A stretch of 64,000 bases of DNA from positions 5,844,501 to 5,908,500 of the forward strand of contig NZ_CP010429.1 in NCBI RefSeq assembly GCF_000974425.1, read 5' to 3'. The stretch comes from Spirosoma radiotolerans. Lineage in GTDB: Bacteria > Bacteroidota > Bacteroidia > Cytophagales > Spirosomataceae. The translations under genes were made by a program, and so were the position numbers. This document shows, in pieces, positions 16,459 through 25,881 of the stretch (its first letter is position 1; the number at the start of each line of letters is the position of its first letter). Under the pieces are notes generated by a model. The model saw only the letters and a program-made list of their open reading frames with translations, made no database searches and was not told where the DNA came from.

Positions 16459-16480
16459 GCTGACCATATGAGCGAAAGGC

Positions 16481-16511
16481 TTTGCTACTGAATAAGGAGA
16501 AACTATCTTTG
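16481..16511 (+). promoter_or_regulatory. Promoter of xylA (TTTG-N19-TAnnTTTG)
   Basis: TTTG at 16481-16484 and TATCTTTG at 16504-16511 are separated by 19 bp. This is the full Bacteroidota consensus for the primary sigma factor. Transcription would start near 16518, leaving a leader of about 35 bases before xylA. Confidence 0.8.
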
Positions 16512-16551
16512 GTTTTCTTTTATCTTACCTATTACCTTAATTTCCATTTTC

Positions 16552-17892
16552 ATGTCTGACGTTAAATTAACCCTCGGCGAGAAAACGTATTTTCCATCCA
16601 TAGAGAAGCCCATTGCTTACGAAGGCCGCGAGTCCGATAACCCAATGGCGTTTAAATTCTACGATGCGAACCGGCTCATTTTGGGCAAACCCATGAAGGA
16701 TATTTTCCGGTTCGCAACCGCCTACTGGCATACCTTCTGTGGCACCGGTGCCGACCCCTTTGGCCCTGGCGTTAAACACTTTCCGTGGGATGAGAACCCT
16801 GATCGGTTGGCAGCGGCTCATGATAAAATGGACGCAGCGTTCGAGTTTATCACGAAAATTGGCATGGAATTTTATTGCTTCCACGATGTCGATGTGGCAC
16901 CAGAAGGGAACTCAAACGCCGAATTCGAGAAAAACTTCCGCGCCATTGTCGACTATGCCAAGCAGAAACAAGCCGCCAGTGGTGTAAAATTGTTATGGGG
17001 AACAGCCAATCTGTTCTCGCACGAGCGCTACATGAACGGCGCATCGACTAACCCGGATTTTCACGTACTGGCCCACGGCGGCTGGCAAGTAAAAAACGCC
17101 ATTGATGCAACGATTGAGCTGGGTGGTGCTGGGTATACGTTCTGGGGAGGTCGCGAAGGGTACATGTCGCTGCTGAACACCAACATGAAGCGCGAACAGG
17201 AGCACTTAGGCAAATTCCTGCAAATCAGCCGTGATTACGCCCGCAAGCAAGGGTTCAAAGGAGCGTTCTATATTGAGCCGAAACCGATGGAGCCGACCAA
17301 ACACCAGTACGACTTCGACGCGGCTACCGTCGTTGGCTTCCTGAATCGGTTTGGCTTGCAGGATGATTTTGAACTGAATATCGAAACAAACCACGCAACA
17401 CTGGCCAATCACACGTTTGCGCATGAATTACAAGTGGCCGCCGATAACAACATGCTCGGCAGCATCGACGCAAACCGGGGTGATTACCAGAACGGCTGGG
17501 ATACCGACCAGTTCCCGGTGGATGTATATGAATTGACCGAGGCTATGCTGGTCATTCTGGAAGCAGGTGGACTGAAATCAGGCGGGGTTAACTTCGATGC
17601 CAAAACGCGCCGGAACTCAACGGATCTGGACGATATTTTCATTGCGCACATCGGTGGTATGGACACCTTTGCCCGGGCCGCCATTGCCGCCGAAGCTATT
17701 CTGGCTAAATCGCAGTACAAGAAATTACGGTCTGAGCGGTATGCCAGCTACGATTCAGGCGAGGGTGCCCGCTTTGAGAAAGGCGAATTAACCCTTGAAG
17801 ACCTGCGCCAGTACGCGTTGACCAACGGTGAGCCGAAGCAATTGAGCGGCAAACAGGAATTGTACGAAATGATTGTGAATCAGTACATTTAA
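16552..17892 (+). CDS. xylA: Xylose isomerase
   Basis: This 446-residue TIM-barrel enzyme interconverts D-xylose and D-xylulose using two divalent metals. The catalytic His lies in [12 protein letters not shown], the metal ligands in [30 protein letters not shown] and [17 protein letters not shown]. Length and N-terminus match the long (class II) form. No xylulokinase or transporter gene adjoins it, so xylA stands alone with its own promoter. The gene is followed by a long inverted repeat. Confidence 0.96.
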   Translation: MSDVKLTLGEKTYFPSIEKPIAYEGRESDNPMAFKFYDANRLILGKPMKDIFRFATAYWHTFCGTGADPFGPGVKHFPWDENPDRLAAAHDKMDAAFEFITKIGMEFYCFHDVDVAPEGNSNAEFEKNFRAIVDYAKQKQAASGVKLLWGTANLFSHERYMNGASTNPDFHVLAHGGWQVKNAIDATIELGGAGYTFWGGREGYMSLLNTNMKREQEHLGKFLQISRDYARKQGFKGAFYIEPKPMEPTKHQYDFDAATVVGFLNRFGLQDDFELNIETNHATLANHTFAHELQVAADNNMLGSIDANRGDYQNGWDTDQFPVDVYELTEAMLVILEAGGLKSGGVNFDAKTRRNSTDLDDIFIAHIGGMDTFARAAIAAEAILAKSQYKKLRSERYASYDSGEGARFEKGELTLEDLRQYALTNGEPKQLSGKQELYEMIVNQYI

Positions 17893-17903
17893 CCCGTAAT
17901 GAA

Positions 17904-17978
17904 ACGCCAATTCTTGTGATTTTTAAGAGTTGATATGCTTTTATCAGCGCAAATCTTAAAAATCATAAGAATCGGCGT
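17904..17978. repeat. Long inverted repeat after xylA
   Basis: Two 25-base arms (17904-17928 and 17954-17978) are complementary with two mismatches, separated by a 25-base loop. The right arm ends 12 bp before the next ATG. It may act as a terminator for xylA and insulate the next gene, but no T-run follows. Confidence 0.7.
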
Positions 17979-17990
17979 TCCATCCTTCCA

Positions 17991-18452
17991 ATGAAAACAC
18001 TACTCCTTCTACTGGCTAGTCTTTCGGCTTTCGCGCAAACATCTACAGACGAAGCCGCCGTGCGCACAACCATCAAACTGATGTTCGATGGCATGCGTAA
18101 AGGTGACTCGACGCAGATTAAAAATACGTTTTTGCCTGGTGGCTCTCTACAGACTATCGCCAAGAATAAAGAAGGAGATGTGTCGGTACGCACCGAGGAC
18201 CTGAACAAGTTTGCGGCTTCGGTGGTGAAGTATCCAGCCTTTACGCTTGACGAGCGTCTGTCCGCCATGGATATTAAAATCGATGCGGAGCTGGCTACGG
18301 CCTGGACGCCCTATGTCTTTTATTTGAAGGATCAGAAAAGCCATTGTGGTGTCAATGCCTTCACCCTTGTGAAAGTAAACGGCAACTGGAAAATTCAATC
18401 TATTATCGACACGCGCCGGAAAGACAATTGCCCGGATTTGCCAAAGCCTTAA
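17991..18452 (+). CDS. Secreted NTF2-like protein (lumazine-binding/SnoaL type)
   Basis: This 153-residue protein has a signal peptide (MKTLLLLLASLSAFAQ). The mature part has the NTF2-like pattern: a first helix EAAVRTTIKLMFDGMRKGDSTQIKNTFLP, and a C-terminal strand pair ending in VKVNGNWKIQSIIDTRR. The family binds small molecules or is an enzyme in different cases, so no function can be given. Its stop codon touches the stop codon of the convergent enoyl-CoA hydratase gene without any gap. Confidence 0.8.
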   Translation: MKTLLLLLASLSAFAQTSTDEAAVRTTIKLMFDGMRKGDSTQIKNTFLPGGSLQTIAKNKEGDVSVRTEDLNKFAASVVKYPAFTLDERLSAMDIKIDAELATAWTPYVFYLKDQKSHCGVNAFTLVKVNGNWKIQSIIDTRRKDNCPDLPKP

Positions 18453-19271
18453 TCAGCTTCCCGACCACTTCGGCGGGCGTTTTTCCAGAAAAGCCGCCAT
18501 GCCTTCTTTTGCATCGGGCGTTTGCTGCAGCTGCATAAACTGATTATACAAAAAGGCCTGCTGTTCACTGGATGGCAGGTCTTTTAGTTGTTGATAAGCG
18601 CGCAAACCAAACTGCATGGCCGTAGGTGAAAACTGTTTTAGCTCATCCGCCAAGCTGACGACGGCACCGTCTAAAGCGTTGGCAGGCACAACGGTTGTTG
18701 CCAGGCCAAGCGTCAAGGCTTCTGATGCAGAGAGCGTTTTAGCCCGCAGGCAAAGATCAAGAGCGGTGCGAGCGGGCATTATAGGGAGCAACACCGCTAG
18801 CACCTGAAAAGGAAACAAGCCCCGTTTTACTTCTGGTAGGCTAAACGTAGCCGACTCAGCCGCTACGACGTATGTGCTTGTGGCTACCAACAGGAAACCA
18901 CCAGCATAAACCGACCCCTGCACGCGGGCAATACTGGGTTTGTGAAAACTGGCCATGAGCTCGCCCAGCCGAACCGGTCCCGATGGCTCAGGCACCGAAA
19001 TGGGTTCAATATCGCCCGTTGACAGGCTTTTCAAATCCATTCCCGCACAGAATGTATTCCCCGTAGCCGCCAGCACCACGAGCCAAACCTCAGTCGTATA
19101 CTGCGCGTATGCCAATGCAAAAGCCAATTCAGCGAGCATCGGCGGATGAAGCGCGTTCTTTTTTTCGGGCCTGTTTAAGGTAATGGTTAGCACGTGATCG
19201 CTGAGCGATGTGAGCAAATACCGGAACCCGTCAGCAGGCAGGTGAGCAGTTTGGTCAGGCGAATAGAGCAT
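18453..19271 (-). CDS. Enoyl-CoA hydratase/isomerase family protein
   Basis: This 272-residue crotonase-fold enzyme acts on an acyl-CoA thioester. It shows the NRPEKKNAL start, the first oxyanion-hole strand FCAGMDLKSL, the second oxyanion segment GSVYAGGFLL and a PEVKRGLFP motif carrying a candidate catalytic Glu. The second oxyanion segment differs from the usual GxxxGGG by having Phe after the glycines. The substrate is unknown. The gene stands alone, with no other fatty acid genes directly beside it, and converges without a gap on the NTF2-like gene. Confidence 0.85.
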   Translation of the reverse strand: MLYSPDQTAHLPADGFRYLLTSLSDHVLTITLNRPEKKNALHPPMLAELAFALAYAQYTTEVWLVVLAATGNTFCAGMDLKSLSTGDIEPISVPEPSGPVRLGELMASFHKPSIARVQGSVYAGGFLLVATSTYVVAAESATFSLPEVKRGLFPFQVLAVLLPIMPARTALDLCLRAKTLSASEALTLGLATTVVPANALDGAVVSLADELKQFSPTAMQFGLRAYQQLKDLPSSEQQAFLYNQFMQLQQTPDAKEGMAAFLEKRPPKWSGS

Positions 19272-19381
19272 AGCCGAAAGTACAAAAATACCGCTTACGA
19301 AATGTCCAGTCTCAATTATATGGTTGCATATGCATTTAAAGTTATCCGGATAAGTCTATTATCCCGGCCTTTCCAATTGAT

Positions 19382-20506
19382 ATGAAAACTACGCTAACCT
19401 TCTACCTAATCTTACTGAGTATACAGCTTTCGCGGGCTTCGCATTTGCTTGGCGGTTACATCCAGGCAAAGCCTGCGGCCGGTTCAGCACTCAGTCAGAC
19501 CATTACGACGGTGCTTTACTTAGACGAGATTCGGGGAAAGCCAGCTGCCGACCAGGCCGAGTCGATCCAGATTTGTTTTGGCGATGGAACTACGGGGATA
19601 GCTTATCGCCAAAACCGGTTATACATAGCGGACAAAAGTGCGAGTATTAGCAGCTACACCATCGTTCACACTTATGCGGGAGCAGGCATTTTTACGCTGG
19701 CCGTTTCATTGGCAAACAGAACCATCGTTAAAAATAGTAGCAATGCAGACCAACAGTTATTTAGCCTCGAAACCACCATTTCTACCACTTCGCCAACAGT
19801 CAATCAAACGCCAGTTCCTGGCTTTCCTTCGAGCGGTTTCCACATCAGCTCAGGAAAACGGACAGCGATTTTACTGACCGCAACTGATACCGATGGCGAT
19901 AGTCTGGTATATGGCTTAGCCAAACCACTTACCAATACAAGGCAGGACGATTGTGGTTATCGGCCACTTATACCGTATCAATTCCCGAATGATTTAACCC
20001 AAAAAGGCACTTTCAAAATCAATAACCGCACGGGAGAACTAGTTTGGGACATCCCCATTGAACTAGGGTATTATAGCGTAGCCATCACCATCAGTGAATA
20101 TCGGACGGGCCTTTTGCTTAGCCAGACAATTCAGGAAATCACCTTGCTCGTAGAGGACAAGCCCGGTACACCCGACACCATTCCACCTTATGAGGCTGCT
20201 ATTGAAGGAGCGTTCACGGGCCTGGTAACGGCCATTGGAGAGCCTGTAGACGCTAATTTCCAACTCATTACCTTTCCAAACCCGGTAGATGACCGGTTGC
20301 AGGTGGTTATCCAGACAAGCAATCCGACACTAGCTACGGTGCAATTAAGCGATGCCAACGGCCGCAAACTTCACGAATTAACGTTTAATCGGCTGGCTCG
20401 CCAGCACGAACAAGTCATCAGCCTGAGTAGCCTGGCACCGGGTGTCTACTTAATTCAGGCGATGGTTGGCGAACGAACCCTGGTGCGAAAGGTGGTAAAA
20501 AGATGA
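19382..20506 (+). CDS. Secreted protein with type IX secretion sorting domain
   Basis: This 374-residue protein has a signal peptide (residues 1-20). The mature part starts HLLGGYIQAKP, similar to the SHIVGGEI-type modules of gliding-motility associated surface proteins, followed by beta-rich sequence with PKD-like character (HTYAGAGIFTLAVSLAN). The C-terminal 75 residues are a type A T9SS sorting domain: FPNPVDDRLQV, VQLSDANGRKL, SLAPGVYLIQAMVGE and a basic end KVVKR. It is expected to be exported through the outer membrane and anchored or released. The binding partner is unknown. Confidence 0.85.
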   Translation: MKTTLTFYLILLSIQLSRASHLLGGYIQAKPAAGSALSQTITTVLYLDEIRGKPAADQAESIQICFGDGTTGIAYRQNRLYIADKSASISSYTIVHTYAGAGIFTLAVSLANRTIVKNSSNADQQLFSLETTISTTSPTVNQTPVPGFPSSGFHISSGKRTAILLTATDTDGDSLVYGLAKPLTNTRQDDCGYRPLIPYQFPNDLTQKGTFKINNRTGELVWDIPIELGYYSVAITISEYRTGLLLSQTIQEITLLVEDKPGTPDTIPPYEAAIEGAFTGLVTAIGEPVDANFQLITFPNPVDDRLQVVIQTSNPTLATVQLSDANGRKLHELTFNRLARQHEQVISLSSLAPGVYLIQAMVGERTLVRKVVKR

Positions 20507-20536
20507 TTTTTTGATCGTACGCTAACCTGACAAATA

Positions 20537-21514
20537 CTAAAACAACTGCTTCCAAGTGCCTTTGACCCAGTTATATTTGAGCGTACTGGGGAGGGCACTC
20601 CAGAAGTATTTGTTCACCTCGACGGCAAAGGAAGGCTGCATGTAGCAGTTGATGGCACAGCCCTCACAAGCGGGCAAACGTCCCTCCAAGGCTACCAGTT
20701 TCTGTACTTCTGCGGAGCGATAAAGCGCATACAGGTTGTCCTCAACAGCGAAGTCTTTTATCCCTAAATGATAGCAGGGCAAAATGAGCTTGTTTTCAGG
20801 AGAAAGAACAATGGTTGTACTGGCCGCGCGACAAATGGGGTCTTCAATGTGATTACCCCCATCGCGCCGTAGCTGAATGAAGGCATCGTTCAGGTACACT
20901 TTTTTTTGCTTGCCCCACCACGACATCTTCGCCAGAGCGTCCTCCGAAAAGCGGTCGCCCGTTTCAACAGCATTATACTCGAATACCGGATTAAGAATCA
21001 GTACGAGGTCGTTGGGAAGGCAAATGGTCTCGTGCATCCGTTTGATTTTGTCCACATTGTGTTCGAAAACCGTGAACAGAATATCCGGTCGTTCGCCAAG
21101 GCTACGAGCAATGGCGATGGATTCCATTACCTTATCGAAGCATTTTACCCCCCGTGAAGCATCGTGCTCTTCGGCAATGGGCGAATCGAGCGAAAAGTGG
21201 AGCATGTCGACCAGGCCGCGCAGCCGTTCAGCCTGTTTTGGGTAGAGAAGGCCGTTGGTGGTAACAGTCGTAATCAGACCAAGCCGCTTGGCTTCCTGAA
21301 GCAATTCGGGCAATTGGCGGTGGAGCAACGGTTCGCCCCCCGTAAAATCGACCACTCGGACACCCAGCTTTTTAAGATCCCGTAGGTTTTGCCGAGCATT
21401 ATCGAGCGTTACATACGGCGAGGGGCGCTCCCATATATCGCAAAAACTACAGGTCGCATTGCAACGATATGTAAGGTAGTAATTGCACAGAACAGGATGG
21501 GAGACAAGGCGCAT
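20537..21514 (-). CDS. Radical SAM protein with SPASM-like C-terminus
   Basis: This 325-residue protein has the radical SAM motif C18-x3-C22-x2-C25 (CNATCSFC), then VVDFTGGEPLLHRQLPELL (the GGEP motif that binds SAM). The C-terminal part has further cysteines (PICRAAST, ILPCYHLG, ACEGCAINCYM) that probably bind an extra Fe-S cluster. This architecture occurs in peptide- or nucleoside-modifying enzymes and in HpnH-like proteins, and the substrate cannot be assigned. The ATG at 21514 is used because the start at 21520 is TTG. It lies 32 bp downstream of accD on the same strand. Confidence 0.85.
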   Translation of the reverse strand: MRLVSHPVLCNYYLTYRCNATCSFCDIWERPSPYVTLDNARQNLRDLKKLGVRVVDFTGGEPLLHRQLPELLQEAKRLGLITTVTTNGLLYPKQAERLRGLVDMLHFSLDSPIAEEHDASRGVKCFDKVMESIAIARSLGERPDILFTVFEHNVDKIKRMHETICLPNDLVLILNPVFEYNAVETGDRFSEDALAKMSWWGKQKKVYLNDAFIQLRRDGGNHIEDPICRAASTTIVLSPENKLILPCYHLGIKDFAVEDNLYALYRSAEVQKLVALEGRLPACEGCAINCYMQPSFAVEVNKYFWSALPSTLKYNWVKGTWKQLF

Positions 21515-21546
21515 AGGCAACGTTGTAGAAACCGGCGGACCGGTTT

Positions 21547-22389
21547 CTACAGCAACATCTTAAACAGGCTCACCAGTTTATCTTTCAGGTCTTTCCGATC
21601 AACGATAAAGTCGAGAAAACCGTGATCGAGAACAAATTCTGCACTCTGGAAACCTTTGGGCAGATCTTTGCCAATGGTTTCGCGAATGACACGCGGACCG
21701 GCAAAACCGATCAACGCTTCGGGTTCAGCGATGTTAAAATCACCCAGCATGGCATACGAGGCCGTAACACCACCTGTTGTTGGGTCTGTTAATAGTGACA
21801 CATACGGCAGTTTAGCTTTTTCCAGCAAGGCCAGCTTGGCCGATGTTTTCGCCATTTGCATCAGTGAGAAACCGGCTTCCATCATGCGCGCACCACCCGA
21901 TTTTGATACCATCAGAAACGGCGTTTTGTGTTCAATAGCGTGATCAATAGCGCGGGCAATTTTCTCGCCTACAACAGACCCCATGGAGCCTCCAATGAAA
22001 TTAAAATCCATGACGGCCATCGTCACCGTCAGGCCATTCATGGGGCCATAGGCTGTCCGGACGGCATCTTTCAATCCCGTTTTGGCCATAGTCGCTTTTA
22101 AACGGTCTGGGTAAGCTTTGGTATCGACAAATTTCAGCGGGTCGGCTGACTGCATATTGGCATCGAGTTCGGTGAACTCGTTCTCATCGAACAGGATCGA
22201 GAAATACGCATCCGACCCTATTTTTTCGTGGTAATTGCAATGAACACAGGTGTACGCGTTGAGTTTGTGTTCCCGCGTATTCATTACTTTTTTGCAGTTC
22301 GGACATAGATACCACAACCCATCGGGAGCTTCCCGTTTCATTTCGGTTGGGGTCTGAATACCCTTATCTTTTCGGACGAACCAAGACAT
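21547..22389 (-). CDS. accD: Acetyl-CoA carboxylase carboxyltransferase subunit beta
   Basis: This 280-residue subunit joins AccA to transfer the carboxyl group from biotin to acetyl-CoA, forming malonyl-CoA for fatty acid synthesis. It has an N-terminal zinc ribbon (CPNCKK ... CVHCNY) and the crotonase-like domain with [32 protein letters not shown] and [16 protein letters not shown]. The ATG at 22389 gives the usual [11 protein letters not shown] start, and the upstream TTG extension is unsupported. A TACCTTTG -7-like element lies upstream on the minus strand at 22421-22428. Confidence 0.96.
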   Translation of the reverse strand: MSWFVRKDKGIQTPTEMKREAPDGLWYLCPNCKKVMNTREHKLNAYTCVHCNYHEKIGSDAYFSILFDENEFTELDANMQSADPLKFVDTKAYPDRLKATMAKTGLKDAVRTAYGPMNGLTVTMAVMDFNFIGGSMGSVVGEKIARAIDHAIEHKTPFLMVSKSGGARMMEAGFSLMQMAKTSAKLALLEKAKLPYVSLLTDPTTGGVTASYAMLGDFNIAEPEALIGFAGPRVIRETIGKDLPKGFQSAEFVLDHGFLDFIVDRKDLKDKLVSLFKMLL

Positions 22390-22572
22390 TTTCAGTAAGT
22401 AATTATCAGGAAAGGAACGACAAAGGTACAAACAAAAGCACGATGAACGCTAGCCTTTATCGATTCAAAGAGAAGCTTCCGCTAACCACCTGGCATGTGT
22501 ACGAGCTAACCAGACAGTCGTTTTACCCCGTATACCGTTTTTTTATTACGATAAAGTTGTTGTTTTGCGGCC

Positions 22573-23013
22573 ATGAAACATGCATTAACTGCTTTACTTT
22601 TCGCAATCACCCTATCGGCCTTTGGTCAGGCATCGGTAGCTTATTACCCGTTCAACAACCTGATTACGGTTAGCACTAACGCCGATCGTGCGTTTTGGGT
22701 GGATGCCCGGGTACAAACCAACACGGTATTTGGCTCATTGAGCACCACCATCTGCCCAATGGTTAATGTAGCCCGCAAGGCTCAGGTTAATTATTACACA
22801 GGATTAGGGGTGCGCTTTAACGCACTGAACGGAATTGATGATCGTGATGTGCTGGAAGGCTACTCGCTTCATGTCGGCGTACGCATCAAACCGCTTCTTA
22901 TGGTCCCCAATTTGCGTGTTGCTTTCGAGCTGGCTCCCTACTCCCGGAAGGATTTCAAGACAGGAAACCTCCAGTCATTTCTGGGGCTCGTTTATCAGTT
23001 TAGCAAAAAGTGA
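22573..23013 (+). CDS. Small secreted beta-barrel-like protein, unknown
   Basis: This 146-residue protein has a signal peptide (MKHALTALLFAITLSAFGQ). The rest alternates hydrophobic and polar residues and ends in FLGLVYQFSKK, compatible with the last strand of a small outer-membrane barrel. I do not recognise a family. Its stop codon is the start of a heptamer inverted repeat. Confidence 0.6.
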   Translation: MKHALTALLFAITLSAFGQASVAYYPFNNLITVSTNADRAFWVDARVQTNTVFGSLSTTICPMVNVARKAQVNYYTGLGVRFNALNGIDDRDVLEGYSLHVGVRIKPLLMVPNLRVAFELAPYSRKDFKTGNLQSFLGLVYQFSKK

Positions 23014-23100
23014 TTCGGTTTATGGTTTACGGTTTGTGGCTGGCTGGCGCGTGCTTAGTGCCATTCACAAACTACAAATCGTAAACCACAAACCGAATCC
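23012..23100. repeat. Heptamer-word inverted repeat (GTTTACG class)
   Basis: Left arm 23012-23039 starts GATTCG and continues in 7-base units GTTTATG, GTTTACG, GTTTGTG. The right arm (23066-23099), read on the minus strand, has GATTCG, GTTTGTG, GTTTACG, ATTTGTA, GTTTGTG. Differences between arms are mostly transitions. It lies between convergent genes. Confidence 0.8.
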
Positions 23101-23105
23101 CACCC

Positions 23106-24836
23106 TCACTTCTGGTTATACGACATCGCGCCGTGTTCCAGTTTGTTGGCCCTGTCGAAAAGCTTGAGTGCTTTCTGGTAGGTATCATCCGTTTGGCTGA
23201 TAACCCGGAAGAACTCGTTGTTTTGACCGCCTTTGTTGTTTTTCTGGTAAATCGACCGCGCTACCAGCGCCTTGATCTGATTCCGCAGGTAATTTTTCGA
23301 GCGGTTGTATTCTTTCTCGTTGAACTTAATTCCCTCGGCGGTTGCATCTTTTACCAAACGGTTCATCTGCTCATCGTTGATCGTAACGGTGCGGTCAAAT
23401 TCTTCGAACGGTATTTTCTCCAGTTTTTTCCGGTTGTCGTTGGCGTATTCCATAGCAAACTCACGAATGATGTTTTTGCCATAAAGCTGAACTAGATAAG
23501 CTGTCTGCCAAGTCGAATCCCTTGGAATAAAATAATCGGGCGTGATGCCGCCCCCGCCATACACAATGCGTCCACCGTCGGTTTTGAATTTGAGTTTGGG
23601 GTCATTCTTAATGGAGTCAGCGACGTAATATTCCCCGCGTTTTGAACGCAGCTCAAGGTCTTTCTCGTAGTCGCCTTCGTGGCCGGGCACATAAGGTTTT
23701 TGAATACTGCGGCCGCTGGGTGTATAGTAGCGAGAGATCGTTAGCCGTAGTTCTGAGCCGTCAGACAGTTGCACCGGCATCTGTACCAGCCCCTTTCCGA
23801 ATGACCGACGACCTGCAATCAGCGCCCGGTCGTGGTCCTGTAACGCGCCCGACACAATCTCCGATGCCGAGGCACTCCCTTCGTCGATCAGCACTACCAA
23901 TGGTCCTTCCTCAAACTGACCCGCAATGTGGGCCATGGTTTTACGGTCGTACCGATTGTCTTTTCCATCGGTATAGACCAGCAGTTTATTACCCGAAATG
24001 AACTCATCGGCAATATTGGTGGCCCGATCCATATAACCACCAGGGTTGTTGCGCAAGTCCATCATCAGTTGCGTCATCCCTTTTGCTTTGAGAGACGCCA
24101 ACGCGGTTTTAAACTCATCGTACGTCGTTTCGGAAAAACGGTTGATTTTAATGTAACCGGTCTTCGCGTCGATCATGTAAGCTGCATCGACAGAATAGGT
24201 AGGAATCCGGTCACGGGTCACCGTAAATTCTTTAGCCTGCTTGTCACCTTTCCGAAGAATGGTCAATTTAACGTTGGTACCCCGTTTGCCCCGAAGCGCC
24301 TTAAAAACAGCGCTGTTTTCAATTTTACCACCCGTCGCCAACGCTTTATCATCCACTTTGATGATTTTATCACCACTCTGGATACCGGCCGACTCCGACG
24401 GGCCACCAGCCAGGGGCGTGACCACATAAACTGTGTCTTTGTAAATATTGAACTCAACGCCAATACCATCAAAGCCGCCTTCGAGTTGCGAGCGGGCCGC
24501 AACCGCATCCTGCGGATTCATGTAGGCTGTGTGCGGATCAAGCTTTTCGAGCATCTTTGTGATCGAGTAGTCAACCAGCTCGTCGGTATTAACTGAGTCA
24601 ACGTAGTTATTTTCGATCAGTTGCAAAATTTCCCGGTATTTGGCGTAGCCTTTCCCGATGTTATTCATGCTTTTTGTCCCACCAAAAAATGTTGCGCCAA
24701 TAAGCATACCACCAGCCAGGGTGATGCCTAATAACATGGGGATCCGAACCGTCGTTTTATCGTTCTGAATTCGGTTTCCGCGCCCATCAACTTCATGACC
24801 GCCAGGTTTATTCGTAGCGTTGCTATCTCCCTCCAT
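23106..24836 (-). CDS. Carboxyl-terminal processing protease, S41 family
   Basis: This 576-residue protein has an N-terminal membrane anchor (about 35-55), a PDZ domain (about 125-210, GIGVEFNIYKD ... AGIQSGDKI) and the S41 protease core with the catalytic Ser in DEGSASASEIVSGAL and the general-base Lys in SFGKGLVQMP. Such periplasmic proteases trim the C-termini of envelope proteins. The ATG at 24836 (MEGDSNATNKPGG) is chosen, since the longer reading frame from 25016 would add 60 residues with no family match. It overlaps no other gene and converges on the small secreted protein across a heptamer inverted repeat. Confidence 0.93.
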   Translation of the reverse strand: MEGDSNATNKPGGHEVDGRGNRIQNDKTTVRIPMLLGITLAGGMLIGATFFGGTKSMNNIGKGYAKYREILQLIENNYVDSVNTDELVDYSITKMLEKLDPHTAYMNPQDAVAARSQLEGGFDGIGVEFNIYKDTVYVVTPLAGGPSESAGIQSGDKIIKVDDKALATGGKIENSAVFKALRGKRGTNVKLTILRKGDKQAKEFTVTRDRIPTYSVDAAYMIDAKTGYIKINRFSETTYDEFKTALASLKAKGMTQLMMDLRNNPGGYMDRATNIADEFISGNKLLVYTDGKDNRYDRKTMAHIAGQFEEGPLVVLIDEGSASASEIVSGALQDHDRALIAGRRSFGKGLVQMPVQLSDGSELRLTISRYYTPSGRSIQKPYVPGHEGDYEKDLELRSKRGEYYVADSIKNDPKLKFKTDGGRIVYGGGGITPDYFIPRDSTWQTAYLVQLYGKNIIREFAMEYANDNRKKLEKIPFEEFDRTVTINDEQMNRLVKDATAEGIKFNEKEYNRSKNYLRNQIKALVARSIYQKNNKGGQNNEFFRVISQTDDTYQKALKLFDRANKLEHGAMSYNQK

Positions 24837-25069
24837 TCGTTCGTCTCGTAAGTGGTGTCTCTTGTTCTCCCATAACGTTTTGAAGGTAGCGAAATGTTTG
24901 CTAGAAAGATGATATGGCGTTAAAAAAATAGAAACCGTTCCTACCGATAATTTAAGACGGTAGTAATTGCCGTTTTTAGGCAGCTTTTCATTTACTTTTT
25001 CGGTCACGTGTCCCAAAAACTATGCTTATTTTTACGGGCAGCCAATACCTTAGCCTGCCTTCTACTCTT

Positions 25070-25369
25070 ATGTTTGTACATACCGTTTTTTTCTGGCTAC
25101 GTCATCCCGAAAGCCAGGACGATCACCAGGCCCTCCGCGCTGGCCTGGAAGGTCTCAAGTCGATCACCGACATTACGACTGCTTACGTTGGTACCCCCGC
25201 CGAAACGCGTCGGCCTGTCATCGACCACAGCTATGATTTCGCCCTAACGCTTGTCTTTGCCGACAAAGCGGCTCACGATGCCTATCAGGTGCATCCGGGC
25301 CATTTGGCTTTTGTCGACAAATGTTCGCACCTCTGGGAGCGGGTTCAGATTTATGATGCAGTAAGTTAA
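25070..25369 (+). CDS. Dabb-family (stress-responsive alpha/beta barrel) protein
   Basis: This 99-residue protein has the dimeric alpha+beta barrel signature: an initial MFVHTVFFWLR strand, the central VYGT-like AYVGTPAET turn, the YDFALTLVFADKAAHDAYQ segment and a C-terminal HPGHLAFVDKCSHLW helix. Members range from stress proteins to small cyclases, and the role here is unknown. The ATG at 25070 gives the canonical length. Confidence 0.85.
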   Translation: MFVHTVFFWLRHPESQDDHQALRAGLEGLKSITDITTAYVGTPAETRRPVIDHSYDFALTLVFADKAAHDAYQVHPGHLAFVDKCSHLWERVQIYDAVS

Positions 25370-25372
25370 ATC

Positions 25373-25457
25373 ATAGGAGCGAGGAGTTAGACGTGAGAAG
25401 ATATTCGACGGCACAGTAGGCGTCAGCAACTCCTCACATCTGACTCCTCGCTCCTAT
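25373..25457. repeat. Heptamer-word inverted repeat (AGGAGCG class)
   Basis: The 25-base arms (25373-25397 and 25433-25457) pair with two transition differences. The left arm reads as 7-mers AGGAGCG, AGGAGTT, AGACGTG. The right arm read on the minus strand gives AGGAGCG, AGGAGTC, AGATGTG, AGGAGTT. It lies between the convergent dabb and ohr genes. Confidence 0.8.
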
Positions 25458-25467
25458 TACTTAACTC

Positions 25468-25881
25468 TTATACCAGTACCTCGATCTTCATATCCATATT
25501 CCCTTTCACAGCTTTGGAATACGGACACACGGCATGGGCAGATTCCGCTAACTGCTGAAGTTGGTCATGATCCATGTGGGGCGCTTTGACCGTAATTTTT
25601 CCCGACAGAAACATGTTGTTTCCGTCTTTGTTGAGGGAAATACCGACCTCTACGGAATGTTCGGGCAGAATAACCTTCCGCCGTTCGGCAACTGCCATGA
25701 GCGCTCCGTTGTAGCAGGCGCTGTAAGCAGCCGCAAATAACATCTCGGGATTAGGAGCCCCACCCTGGCCATGCATTTCTACCGGACGTTTAACGTCTAA
25801 TTCTAAAATACCATCGAGCGACTTAACGTCACCTTCGCGCCCGCCAACATTACTGACGGTGGCCGTATACAAGGTTTCCAT
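25468..25881 (-). CDS. ohr: Organic hydroperoxide resistance protein (Ohr)
   Basis: This 137-residue OsmC-fold peroxidase detoxifies organic hydroperoxides. The two redox cysteines are in AAAYSACYNGAL and HAVCPYSKA, and the conserved Arg/Glu pocket in VKRPVEMHGQGGAPNPEML. Length is typical for Ohr rather than OsmC. No OhrR gene is adjacent. A TTGAT-N4-ATCAA palindrome lies just upstream of the start codon and a 13-bp palindrome lies further up. Confidence 0.93.
   Translation of the reverse strand: METLYTATVSNVGGREGDVKSLDGILELDVKRPVEMHGQGGAPNPEMLFAAAYSACYNGALMAVAERRKVILPEHSVEVGISLNKDGNNMFLSGKITVKAPHMDHDQLQQLAESAHAVCPYSKAVKGNMDMKIEVLV

Noticed and set aside
15553-16467. 304-codon open frame on the minus strand
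   Set aside because: It lies wholly antisense to the metallophosphatase gene, whose motifs are conserved. The frame reads like a mirror of a GC-rich coding region and has no family signature.
23928-24596. 222-codon open frame on the plus strand
   Set aside because: Antisense to the S41 protease gene, with no recognisable domain.
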